Assembly: GCA_946699065.1 (NCBI GenBank)
Contig: CAMPDV010000685.1
Location: 168,676 to 232,675, forward strand
Origin: Loxodes magnus
Lineage: Eukaryota; Ciliophora; Karyorelictea; Loxodida; Loxodidae
Reading direction: 5' to 3'
DNA: 64,000 bases
Shown here: positions 38,666-50,512 of the stretch, one piece after another
Layout of the letters: each line of letters begins with the position of its first letter
Position numbering within the stretch: the first letter of the stretch is position 1
Made by a program: the position numbers and the translations under genes
The notes under the pieces: model-generated
Told to the model about the DNA's origin: nothing
The model's database searches: none
What the model saw: only the letters and a program-made list of their open reading frames with translations

Positions 38666-39783
38666 TTTAATATATAATAATAAAGGTATAACCTAAATAC
38701 CTAATGGTTTTCATTTAAAACTTTATTACATAAGAAGGTATAAGCTAAGTAATTTTAACCATTTATAATTATTAGTAATTTTGGCCACATGAACTAATAT
38801 ATCTATTTTAAATGATTAGAAGCGCTAAACTTTTAATAACTACACTTAGAATTAGTTAGCCTTATTAAATCTTATTTAGAAAGCTGTATCTAGCATGATG
38901 TTGTAATTAGGTTAATAGTATGCTTTATTCTAGTACAAATATTAGAAAGGAATATATAAATACCTTTAATTCACTTATCTCAACTAAATTATTGGAAAGC
39001 TTTATCTAAGTATTAAGTGAAGGAATTTTTCTAATTTATATTAATAAATAATTAGGGTTGTCTATTATAAATTTTATGTATTAAGTAAGATAATAGATCC
39101 TTAAGTTTATCAGTTTACTTTTTATAATTATTGATTATTCTTCATAAAACCCTTATATTAGAACATATAAGTACTATTAAGAAAATACACATTAAATAAA
39201 TTTAAAATCAAAGCTTAGATGTTCGCATGTTGCTAGTTAATGATGAAATATCATATTCATAAACTACTTAAGATGATTGAGAAAATACTTTAATTGTAAA
39301 AATAAAAGGAAAACTGAATATAATTTTAAATCTTATGCACTTAAAGGAATATAGTTATTACTTTGTTTGATTAAGTATTAATAGTACAATTATTTTCCAG
39401 ATTTGTATATAAGCATAAGCCATTATTTTAGTTAAAGGCTTAACTTTTTCATATAACTATTGAATTAAATAATAGATTTAACTACAATCAAATTAGAATC
39501 ATAGTATCAAATCAATTTAATTCTAGTATTATATAGTTCAATTTATTAATTATATCTATTTCTTACTTATAGCTCAAATAAGTAATAATAGTCGTTCAAA
39601 ACTAAATATAATAGCCATGGGCTTGAATATTAAAAGCTAAATTAATAAATAAAATAGTTTAAATTAAGGTTTAAATAACTGAGATATCTTAGAAGTAATA
39701 ATATAAATATTTTAAATTATTTATTAAATGCTGTTTCTCTGATAAGCTTCAATTTAAATATCTAATAAACTCAAAAGCTTATA
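38666..39783. other. Spacer between LINE copy 2 and the intact receptor gene
   Basis: AT-rich; no gene recognised. Contains the promoter region of the plus-strand receptor gene starting at 39784. Confidence 0.45.
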
Positions 39784-42700
39784 ATGAAGCTGTTCATTGC
39801 TTGCTTTTTCTTAGCTCGTTTGTCTTTAGCAAAGCATATTCTGGGAATCATTTATTCTGATCAAATCCTTGATCAAGCTTGAAGTTTCAAAGGTGAATTA
39901 ACCAAAAATCTAAATTAAATCTTCTTAGTAGAAGAATTGAATGCTACAAACTAATTTCAAGCTTTTGATTAAATAAGCGACTGAAATAAAAGCGAAGATG
40001 GAGTTATAGGAGTTATAGATATAACGAACTCTCAATTCTTCAACCTGCTTATAGGAAAAATATGTAAGAAATTCTAAATTATTCATATTTTTATTTCTTA
40101 CGAAGAACTAAGTCAAGTTTTACTTCCTTTCTCTATTAATCTTACTCCTTCAAACCAGGACTTAGAAGTAGCCACATATAATGTGCTAAAGCAACTAGGT
40201 TGATAATACTATTGCCTTATTTAGGATGACTTCGATGATAAATGAATGGACAATTTTAATGAAAGTAATATTAAATTACGAATGATAGCTTCAAGTCATA
40301 AGAATGAAGAATAGAACTGAAACGATATAAAAGGAACTATAAAAACTGAAGCTGGAAGAGTTTTCTTAGTTGGGTAAGCTTAAGACTTACATAATTTACT
40401 TTGATTGGATTAAGATATATTAGACAATCAAATAGTAGTAGCAACTAGAAATAGTTACTTACTCTATAGCAAATAATCTATCTCATAGTAAAGCTATTAT
40501 AATGGGTTACTTATAGTAAGTTAAAACTTTACTTAAACCATAAGTCAAACTATTGCTTTTTTCAGAAGTTGTGAAGACAGAAATAAGCAATGCAAGTAAG
40601 GAGATTTAAGTGATTAATTACAAATGAATAAGTTCTGATTATACAATATCTAAAGAAATACCATTAAAGCTGTTCAGTAAATTAATAAGAATTCTACAAT
40701 TTAAAACTCTGATTTAGTGTTTATGGGAAACAGGAGTAAAACTTAAATAGACACTAAGAACAATATTACCATTTCTTATATGAATTCTAAAATTGCTTCA
40801 GATGGAACTGCAACTGAGTGAATTTAAAGTGTTATAGATGGAGCAGAATTATTTTTTAGCCTAACTAACTAAAGAGATAACAAGAAACTAAATTATGCAT
40901 TTCCTTTATCAAATTACTAAATAGAGAAGTTTGGATACTAAATAAATCATAAACTAAATAAAGAATAATTAGAAAAAGAATATAATCAAACTAGAAAAGA
41001 TTGAGGTGTGGCTTCTTTAGGAACTTATTCTTCTAATACAACAATATGATTATTAGATTATATGAAGAGTAAAGGCGATACTTTACCTGTAATTGCTGGA
41101 ACAATAAAATTAATAGAACTTTCTGATAAGCAGAATTATAAATTTTTCGCTAGACCTATTATGTCTAACATCATAAATATCGATGCTTTAAGATTTATTT
41201 TAAAATAGTTCTCATGAAAAAAAATGAAAATCTTAAGAGATGAAACAAGTTGGTCTAATGATACAGCTTATAATTTGATAGATATGGCTAAAGAGAATAG
41301 TATAGAGATAGATAACATAAACACTGAATACAAATATGAGAGTGGAATAACAGATCATATTAAAAAGGGCAGTGATTGAAAATGAAAACCAATGGTATGG
41401 CAATTTTATAAAAGCAGAGCAAATGTTGGAATTTGTGCTTGCTAAAAAGATGATGCATGATAAATATTTAAGTTCCTATATAAATTAGGTGTAGAAGCTG
41501 GAGATTTAAATTGACTAGCGAATGATTGAATAATGTCAAATTTTGTTAGAAATTAAGAATGAACAAAAGCAACTGAAGTAATAAAAGGAGCACTTTAATT
41601 CAATCCAGAAAGTTTTGTAGGAGAATTGGGCTAGATAGTAAAGCTTAAATTAACTAAAGGTTAATAGGAACCTAGCTGAATGGCTGCTTTTAATTTTGAT
41701 TCTGCTCTATTAGTTGCATATGCAATAGAATAACTAAATGATTAAGGCCTCAGTTTTAAGAATAGCACTCAATTAATGGATGCAATAAGACTTGCTTAAT
41801 TCATAGGAGCTACAGGTTTAGTGCAAATAGAAAAGAATTCAAATGATAGAGCTTTTAAAAAATTCGATATAGTGAATGTTTAATGAAATAAAATTTAATG
41901 ATAAGATGTTTAAATAGGAACCTTTTGTTTAACATGCTCAGAAATTATGCATATAAACGAACGCAATTTCATTATCTGGAGTAATGGCCAAAAAACTAAC
42001 TAAATAAACTGAAAAAACATTCCACAAGATACGATTCAAGATATAGAATGTCCATTTAGATCAAGACAAATAGAATATCTATAAAATGGATAAAAACATA
42101 GAAACTAGCATCTTGGCTTTATTTATGGAATAATTATAATTACTATAGCTTCTATTTTCACGGTTATGGGTTATAATCATTGGAAAAACTATTAATTCGA
42201 ACTTCTTTATTATAATAATCTCTAAAATTAAGAAGCTTTAAAAAGGCAGAAAATACATAAAAGAAAGTAAAAACAAAATTAGGAGATAAATATGGCAGCA
42301 TAATAAAAATAGCAAGAATCCGAATCTGATATGGATATAGATGTTGAGTATGGCATGAGTAAAATAAATAAAGACGCAAAGATAGAATATAATGCAACAG
42401 ACGGTATAAAAATACTTTGCTTGCTAATTGAGTAATTCTAACTTTTAGCTATTGGAGTTGATCTTAGTCCTTATCATAAGATGATAGAAGATTTCTTAGA
42501 CATTTTTCTCTTTGATGTAGAAAATATGCTTCATCTAGGAAGGAAGACTTATCTTGCCTTTTATGTAATTTCATTGTTTATTGCCTTACTATGGTTGGTT
42601 TTAGCTCTAAAAATAATATTTTAATTGGAGAATCAATAAAAAAAATTAATAACCAATATAAGTTTCTGACTAGTTCCTATAATGTAACAAATATTCTTTA

Positions 42701-44908
42701 TTCCTATAGTTTGAATAATGTATGACGTTTATTTTTGTGATCATGCCATTTCCTATAACTTAAATAGAAATTTATATTAATCATAAGAATATATGAAGAG
42801 TGACTGTAATCAGAAGTGTTGGGAAGGATATCATATGGCTCTAGTAGTTTTAAGCTCTTTAGTGTTATTGATTTATGTTCCTTTAGTTTGCTACTTAAGA
42901 CCTATTTTTGAATATGCTTAGAAAGTTCATATCTAATAAAAAGCTTCATTCTTATCTATAAAGACGCTTATAATGCTACTCTTCGTAGTACTAAACAAAA
43001 CCTTAGGCACAGTGAATGGCTAGCTATATGGATTAATTTATCTAATAATAACTTGCTCTTTTATACTAATCACTTGGAAAATAAAAAATGCCTATAACTT
43101 TAGATTAGTAGATGCTTTATAAATTATAGTTCTAGGTATCATTTTATGAATCTCAGCTTTTGCTTGAATATTAGGATTCTGAAATTGAAGCTCAAACTTA
43201 TACTACGTTTAACTAGTAATTTTAGTGATAGTTTCACTTTTGATATTAACTTATGGAGTTTATTATATTTAATGAGAAAATAGAAAAAATAGCTAATATT
43301 TTAACTTTCTAAAGACTCTCAACGAAGAAACCGAATAAAAGTTTAAACTCTATTTTGGAAGTAAAAACTAAGAACTGTTCGAAATAGAAAAAAAGAAAAA
43401 TGAAAGATTAAGGAAAAAGAGATTAAGAAGCTGTAATAAAGTTAAATAACACAGATAAGAATAAATCAGCTAATAGAATAATAACATTGACTATAACATT
43501 TCACTTAGAAACTAAGAGAAGTAGCATTCTTCTAAAAATACCAATCATAAAGTAATCCAAGAAGACAGTAATTAGATATACCCATTATAAGGAAAAATAG
43601 AAAAAACAATACCAGCTTAGGAAAATACTAATTTAAAAGATAAAAACTAAATATAGCAAGCAAATCTAGAATCCTTTTTTTGCAAAAAATGTGGATAAAA
43701 CGTTAAGAAAAGAGAACAAATCATAATGGAGTGTAACCATTTTATGTGTCATCCTCTTATTCAATAATATTAACCTTAACTATTACTTGAATGCTAACTT
43801 CGTTAAGCTAATACAAATTAAAAAGTTTGCTAGCAATGCTACTAAAAGTTTATATCCACTACATAACTACATATATTAACCATTTAGTCTAATTTTAAGA
43901 ACCAATAAAATGAGTAAAGAGAAGATAAAAAAGGAATTATAGGATTTTATAACTAATCTAACAAATATTCCTTTGCTAATACTACTTTACAGTGTCTGTT
44001 CTCTATTCCTAACTTCGTGCAAAGTATTTTATAAGTTGAGAATCATATAAAAAATCCTTAATAAATAGAAAACACGAAGCTTATCGAAAGTATGAAACTA
44101 ATTCACTTCGAAATGGAATAATAAAGGGAAGAAGAAGGTTTAAATATAGATGGATTCCATGATGAGATCGATAAAATTATTATAGCGAATTTTGAATAAA
44201 GTGAAGATTGCTACGAGTTCATTAAGAGGTTCCTTTAGTAATTGATGTTTGAAGAAACAGGATAACTTAAATAAATGATAGTAGGAGAAGCATCAGCTTA
44301 GAAATATTGAGATGAATGGAACTAGAAGAATACAAGTTTAGTTCATAAGCTATTTGGAGGTTTATTTTAACTGCATCTTAATTGCAAAAACTGCTAATTT
44401 AGTTCCATAATGTATTAATCTTTTACTGATTTGAAAATATAGCTAACTGAAAGAGATTTAGAAAAGTGTTTGAAGCGTTATCAAGAATCAGAAATTTTAG
44501 ATACAAAACTGACTTGTAGAAACTGCTTATAAAGATTGACTAAGAAGACTAGTATTTTTATAGGTCCTAAAGTACTTTTCATTAGTATTGAAAGATTTAT
44601 AAGGAATCAGTAAAACACAACTAAAATAATAGAAAACGTAAAAGTAAATCCATAGCTTTATTTATAAATGTAAGCTATTATATAAAAAACAAAATGATAT
44701 TAAGAAGTATGAACTGAGAGGAGTTATAATACATAGTGGTTAAGATTTGAAATCAGGACATTATGTTTGCTACGGAAAAAGAGGAGAGAATTGGTATTAT
44801 TTTGATGATGAAAAAGTGAAAAAGTAAGTGTATGATTTCAGAGTCGACATAAAAGAAATTTAGTATTGTCAAGCTTTTATTCTGTTTTATGTTGAGAAAG
44901 AAAGTTGA
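39784..44908 (+). CDS. Receptor-like membrane protein fused to an inactive-looking USP domain (copy 1)
   Basis: One frame runs from ATG 39784 to about 44640 with no break (over 1,600 codons). Signal peptide: MKLFIACFFLARLSLA. Ectodomain: two periplasmic-binding/ANF-receptor-type domains (VLKQLGWQYYCLIQDD near residue 134; WGVASLGTYSSN near 407, LSDKQNYKFFARP, ALRFILKQFSWKK near 469). First membrane span about 777-797 (LGFIYGII...GYNHW), an acidic loop, then about seven spans over 924-1165 with YDVYFCD and DCNQKCWEGYH between, recalling the membrane region of TmcB-like ciliate proteins (tentative). Zinc finger about 1300-1353: C-X2-C-X12-C-X-H-X2-C ... C-X2-C, RING-like. USP domain about 1380 to the end: Cys box NKYSFANTTLQCLF with Ser1396 instead of Cys, EDCYEF, two Cys pairs (NCKNC, TCRNC), His box SGHYVCYGKRGENWYYFDDE. 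The last part needs a short intron or shift between about 44638 and 44704. Probably senses a ligand and binds ubiquitin without cleaving it (inference). Confidence 0.9.
43681..43842 (+). other. RING-like zinc finger segment of the receptor fusion
   Basis: Cys/His spacing CKKC, twelve residues, CNHFMC, a Gln/Leu-rich stretch, then CQQC. It lies between the last membrane span and the USP domain, so on the cytoplasmic side. In copy 2 only the outer Cys pairs remain obvious. In related proteins such fingers bind ubiquitin or E2 enzymes; no function is shown here. Confidence 0.6.
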
Positions 44909-45923
44909 TAAGCTCTTAAATATTTTTGAATATTCATATCTTTTATCTAAATAATCTCATATATAAATGACAATCTAATCTAATATTAGTTATAGTGTTG
45001 ACTCTTAATAATAAGGCAGGAATTTAAAATTTGATAGTTAATTAAAATTTTAAGCTATATGATCTATCTTAAAAGATACCTTTTTGTATCTAGTATCTTT
45101 GCTAATTATGATTATTTTAAATTTATTTAGTTTAAGATATTTTATATTTAGTTTATTTTAAAATTTAAGATAAGTATTTTCTTAATTTTATGAGATAAAG
45201 GATAATATTTTAAATAATTTTAGTACCAATGTAGACTTTTAAAAGTATATAATTCTACTAAATGCTCTGTAAAGCTTTCGTTTTTTATTGTTAATTATAC
45301 TTATAGCAATATCTATTTCTTACTATCCTTCTTATATCTTGCTTATATCTTGTCTCTTTTCTTGTCTCTTTTACTTTTATTAATTCTTTTCACTTAAGAA
45401 ATTGTTATTTTTTAAATGAAAAATCTACCTTAAGAATTTATTTGTTATTTTAATACAATTAGCCATTTAATTTTCTGCATTTAGAAGTCTTATTAAAGTT
45501 ATAACTAAATGTATTTTAAAATAATATTTAAATTTAAAAATTGTAGAATTACTTATTAATTATGTCTTCTAATTATTTTAATTCAATTTATTTAATAAAT
45601 ATCATATTATTATTTATATCCAGTTAAGCTTCATTTATTCAGAAATTAAATTATCTTATTAAGACTCTCATTACTAATGAAACTAAATTTTTGCTTTATA
45701 AGCTTAAATTAATTCAAAGAAATCTAATTAGAATAATTTAAATAATCACTTAATTTATTTTTTAATTTACTTGCTTAATTTGGTCTGGAAAGGTAATTAT
45801 TATTTATTTTTATATCATCTAACTTATTTTAGCTCGTATGGGAATAAAAATAAAAGCTAATCTAAGTGATTTAATTATAGAGAATTGTATTTAATTAAAT
45901 TAGAAATTATTAAAAATATAAAA
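44909..45923. other. AT-rich intergenic DNA
   Basis: Nothing recognised; it separates the receptor gene from the zinc-knuckle gene on the same strand. Confidence 0.45.
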
Positions 45924-47013
45924 ATGGAGTCTTAAAATCTTGTTCCCGGCTTTTTCTTGAGCAAAGAAGAGAAAAAAGCTCTAGAGAAAAAGCAGGCATA
46001 AAAAAAATATCAAGAGTCTTCTTCTCCTCACTTACAAAACTAATAAAGAAACTAATAACTATAATAAACACCTCCTAAAGTAATAAAAAGAAAGGAATCT
46101 AATATAATAACAGGAAAAGAACTTCCATCAAAGATAATTAAAAAGGAAATCAATATTTAACAGTTTTGTATTTGAAATATCCAATCTCTAGGAAGAGATT
46201 AAAGTGCTTAAGTAGGAAAATTAAGAACTAAGAAACTTATTATCGCTTGGGTAAGATAACTTAGAGATTAGAATTATTAATTAAGAAAGGGAACTCCAAG
46301 CATATTCGAACATTTAAACTGAACATAGATAAGAAACAGCAAGGCTTGGAAATATCGTATAAAAACAAGAGTTGGAGTTTATTAAGCAAAAGAATATTAG
46401 CACAAACATAACTAATTAGATGGAGATAGAATAAAAAGAGGTTATAAATCGAAAACCAATCAGATAAGTAAGGAAGAAATGCTACTATTGTAAGAGTAAG
46501 TGACATCTGTACAAGAATTGCTAAAAATTTTAGAATTTCAAGAGAAAATTTTGGCGTAAAGAATAAGAAAAATACTAGAGGCTCTATTGTAACTAGCATG
46601 GAGATATTTACAGAAGAAAATGATATGAAGTACCTTTTGAAATAATAAGAACAAGAAATCAAAGAAACTGAGAAGACCTTAGTGAAGATAATTTCATTAG
46701 AAAGTCAAGAATGATGAGAAGTGTTGCTGATAAAACAACTTATTTTAAAACGGTGTCCATATTGGCACTGTTGAACATTTTAATTTCGTTATTATTATTA
46801 TTAAATTAGAAATTTAGTAGAGAAAGATTCTATTATTAAGTCTTTATTATTCATTTTATTTATTCATCAATTATTCATTTTCTCAAGTGGAATATTAAAG
46901 CATAGCTGAGATCATTAATAACATATGCAACTTTAATAAGCTAAATTAAATTTGTATATATTCCATAAAAGTAAACTTAAAAAGCGAGAATTTTAATTCT
47001 TAACAGAATATGA
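45924..47013 (+). CDS. Zinc-knuckle protein with a C-terminal hydrophobic segment
   Basis: ATG at 45924 opens MESQNLVPGFFLSKEEKK, followed by a Gln-rich segment (PHLQNQQRNQQLQQTPPK) and a basic patch. A knuckle CYYCKSKWHLYKNC (C-X2-C-X4-H-X4-C) occurs at about 46482-46523; the usual Gly before His is Trp here, from TGA. Downstream, QKFQNFKRKF then LYCNQHGDIYRRKW resembles the protein at 31423-32933, so the two are relatives. A hydrophobic stretch FKTVSILALLNILISLLLLL at about 46745-46805 could be a membrane anchor. The knuckle lies in a different frame from the N-terminus, so there is one apparent frame change; an alternative helical frame (EEMLLLQEQVTSVQELL) overlaps the knuckle and I cannot exclude it. 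First in-frame TGA after the anchor is 47011-47013. Function unknown. Confidence 0.55.
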
Positions 47014-47475
47014 AACTTAGGATAAATATAATTAATAGAGGGATATCTAAATAGTGAAGAATGAAATAAGCTAATTAAATCAAAATTATTTATTTAAGAT
47101 AACTAAAAGCAATCACATTGCATATGCAAAAAATCCTCAAACTTAAACTAAAATAACTTGGAGATAAGAAATAAATTTTGTTTACCATTATTTAAAATAT
47201 TAGATATAGAGTTAGTTTATGGTTATTATAAGCATAAGCTTTATATGGTTATTTAAATATATAATAAAGCAATGAATTAATAGCTATATAAATTAAGAAA
47301 TACGATATTTTGTTGTTAAATTGAAAGATTTTAGCTTCAGGTTGTATAATTTGCTAAATTGTTATAAATTAAAAGAGTCTCATTATAATTAATTAATAAA
47401 CTACTATTAATTTAAATTCCAGTATCTGAATTTGATTCTTCATTCAAATAGTGCTAAATCTACTTTTATTATAAT
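47014..47475. other. AT-rich spacer
   Basis: No gene recognised. Probably includes the promoter of the small membrane protein gene. Confidence 0.4.
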
Positions 47476-47949
47476 ATGACGCTTAAAATAGTCGTTATTG
47501 GCTTGCTTACAATTTTCGCTTTTGTACAGGCCTAAAATGATACGATAAAGGACGCGGCAGCTGAATAAGTTAAAGAAGAAGTTAAAGAGGAAGTAAAAGA
47601 AGCTGTTGAAGAAGTTAAGGAAGATATAAGTGATGCTTGGGATAAAGCTAATGAAACATTAAAAAATTGGACGGGTGATACTGAGAAATACATGGAAGAA
47701 AAAGGAATAACATGGACTCACGTTATAATAGTATTAGCAATATTAGTTGTCGTTTTGGTAGCTATTTGCTTATGTTGCAGAAAGAAAGAAGAAAATCATT
47801 ACTTAAGAATGAAAGATTAAAAACTTTAAAAATTTCCTTTTATTCTAATTGGCTTAGTCTAATTTTTAGTTTTATTTCCCTTATTTATCTTCTATAAAAC
47901 GAGTGGACTAAATTTTTCTTTATAAGCTTATTTCAAGATACAATAATGA
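47476..47949 (+). CDS. Small secreted/membrane protein with LEA-like amphipathic helix
   Basis: ATG at 47476 to TGA 47947-47949, 157 residues. It starts with a signal peptide (MTLKIVVIGLLTIFAFVQAQ), then an Ala/Glu/Lys/Val-rich region with roughly 7- to 11-residue periodicity (EQVKEEVKEEVKEAVEEVKE, then DISDAWDKANETLKNW) like LEA or apolipoprotein-type amphipathic helices. Next comes a membrane span (HVIIVLAILVVVLVAICLCC) ending in a Cys-rich edge that could be palmitoylated, a basic segment, and a second hydrophobic stretch (FPFILIGLVQFLVLFPLFIF). If translation stopped earlier the second stretch would be lost; TGA is the only stop seen elsewhere, so I keep the long form. The helix would face the outside or lumen and could bind lipid. 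No homologue recognised. Its GC content and Glu/Lys use stand out from the flanks, supporting a real gene. Confidence 0.75.
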
Positions 47950-50512
47950 AGTTTCCAATAATTATTTCCATCTTATATTTAAAATTTTATCACTTGTATT
48001 TTTATCTTAAAAATTAAAAAAAAGCCATATAGCTTTAGTAAGCTTTTAAATAATAAGCAACTTAGCCACACTTTTATTAATTAATTGATAAATTGTAAAT
48101 TGGTATGTAGGCTCTTTGCAATGAGACCTAAAGCCTAAATGATTATATTTTATTAAAAAGCTGTTTAATAGTTATATCATGTAATTAGTTGCTCTTGCTT
48201 ATTAAAAAGCTGCTTATCTTTTCATAAAAAATGTAAACTATTTACTCTTGGATTCATTTAATATGCTTTTTAATCATAAACCACTCAATTAAGTCTTTGA
48301 AAGCTATTTATCGCATTATTTAGATAAACTTTCGCTTTTTTAATTTTTAATTTGTAATATATAAAAACCATTAAACTATAATGGAAGGATAATCAAATAA
48401 CACATTGCTATATAAGAAATAAAAATTACATCGATAGTTAAAAGATGAAAGCTATCCAAATTGTTATTTCAATTATTATAAATGCTAAGCTTAATAATCA
48501 AAATATGAATTAAATTAATAAATTAATAAAACTATAAATCTTAATTTAGTATAATCCTATGAACTTCATATATCTAATTTAATAAAATTTAATATATAAA
48601 AGAGAAAAATTAAATACAAAATATATAAATATATAACTATAAAAAGGTGTTTTTATATCATTTTTTATCTTTATACTTCTATTAACAGTTTACTAAATTT
48701 TTATCATTAAGCTTTTTTCGTATTTCCAAATTATTTTAAACAAATAAGTAAAATACTAGGATTTTATTAGAATTTAAATATTATAGGTTTTATAATTTAA
48801 ATATTAAAATGATTATAGAAAAGATATTAGATAATTTAATTTATTTAAATACAAATAAGCTTTTTGTAATTCAGTTTAAATCAAATTTCTATATTCTCGC
48901 CCTTCTTTTTTGATAAATAGTATAAATCAGATATTTAATCTATTAATTTTATAAATTACAACTGCTTTTCTTTATTTTCCTTAATATACTCAATCCCTTT
49001 AAGAATAGAAAAAATTAATTTAACCTGAAATAAGACATTTTTAATTTTAATAATGACGAAAAAAATTAAATTAAGAAAAGAAAAATTAATATAAATTAAA
49101 TAGATTATAATAAACTTAATACTCAATTTATAAAGCAAAAGAAACTTAAAATATAATAAATAAAATTTATTTATTCAAATCTCTTTTAAGACAGTAAGTT
49201 TACTTTAATTTAATTTAATTTAATTAAAAACTTTTATTATAAAGATTAAATTAAATTTAGACAAAATGTATTAATAAAAAATAAAGTAATCATTTAAGCT
49301 TTTAGTTTTGATATATTTTAAACTTTAATAACTTAATTATCAAAATAAATATTTATTATCTTAATGTTTTATTTTATTTTGCTAGCTTTAGAATTTATAA
49401 TAAATTTATAATTAAATTTAAATATAAGAGTATTCAAATCTGCTCTTTCAAGTTTTTAAGAGTATGATTTATTCCAAATTTAAGTAAAAAAAATCTAAAT
49501 TTTTCTTTTATAAAAATAATTTTTTTAATAATTTTTATCATTAATATAATAAAGATAATAGTTAAATAAAAAATATTCAATTTTACATTAAAAAATAAAA
49601 ATTTGAAGATGATTAAGAAAATATAGAATATTCAGAAAATCAAATCTAAGAAAGAAGTTTTTAATTAAAAAAAACAAAAATTTTCAAAAGAAAAACTTAA
49701 AAATAATAAATATAATGCTACTTTATGAATAAATTTAGAAAAAAGAATCAATATTAATTTAAGCAAATAACGAAATTTGAAAAATTTTAAGAGTGAGTTG
49801 ATTCTACAGACAGTTGTTTTTTTTAATTTAATAAAGTTAAATTTTAATTAATTTACAAATAATAGATTAAAAATTTTATGAATTACAAGAAATTTATAAA
49901 AGATAATAAATTTTATTTTTTTCTTTTTGCTTGAAAATAATTTAAATAAAATGAAAATTCAGGCACCAAATAATTTATTACTTAGATTTTTTCCAAATTA
50001 ATTTATCTAAAGGAATTTCCTGTTTTCAAGAGAAAACAAAAAAAAAGCGCTTAATATTGAATTCCATTTTCCACCCTATAAACATAATTATTAAAATGAA
50101 TTTATGATTTTAAAATTTCAATTATATATTCTTTTATAATTATATATTTTTAACTTATTAATAAGATATAAATAATTGCATCTCAGCAAAATTATGATTT
50201 TTATACGATATTAATTCAATTTATTATAAATATTACTTAAAAAGAATGATTTAATTCTTTTTAAAGTTAAGGATTTATTTAATTTGTTTTTAAGACTTAG
50301 AGTCTTAATGATATACTTGAAAATAAAAATAAAAATTTAAAAATATACAAAAAATCAATATTTTTCCCTTTTTAAATTTAATAATTTGCTTTATATTTTT
50401 ATAAAATTTTACTATCCTTTGTGCTTAAAACTAAATTTAAAATGAAAGGTTTTATTAAATATATTTCTTTTATGATATTTTAAAACTTTTTATTATGTTA
50501 TAAATAATTAAA
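47950..50512. other. Long AT-rich intergenic region
   Basis: Mostly A/T with homopolymer and TTTAA/TTAAA runs. I see no gene, RNA or element on either strand that I can support; the small minus-strand frame near 48956-49138 is compositional. Confidence 0.5.

Noticed and set aside
42164-42397. Minus-strand 77-codon frame
   Set aside because: Antisense to the loop after the first membrane span of the receptor, which is in a continuous homologous frame.
18351-44908. One large inverted segmental duplication containing receptor plus LINE on each side
   Set aside because: The LINEs are nearly identical but the receptors are strongly diverged and the flanks do not match, so the mirrored layout comes from separate events.
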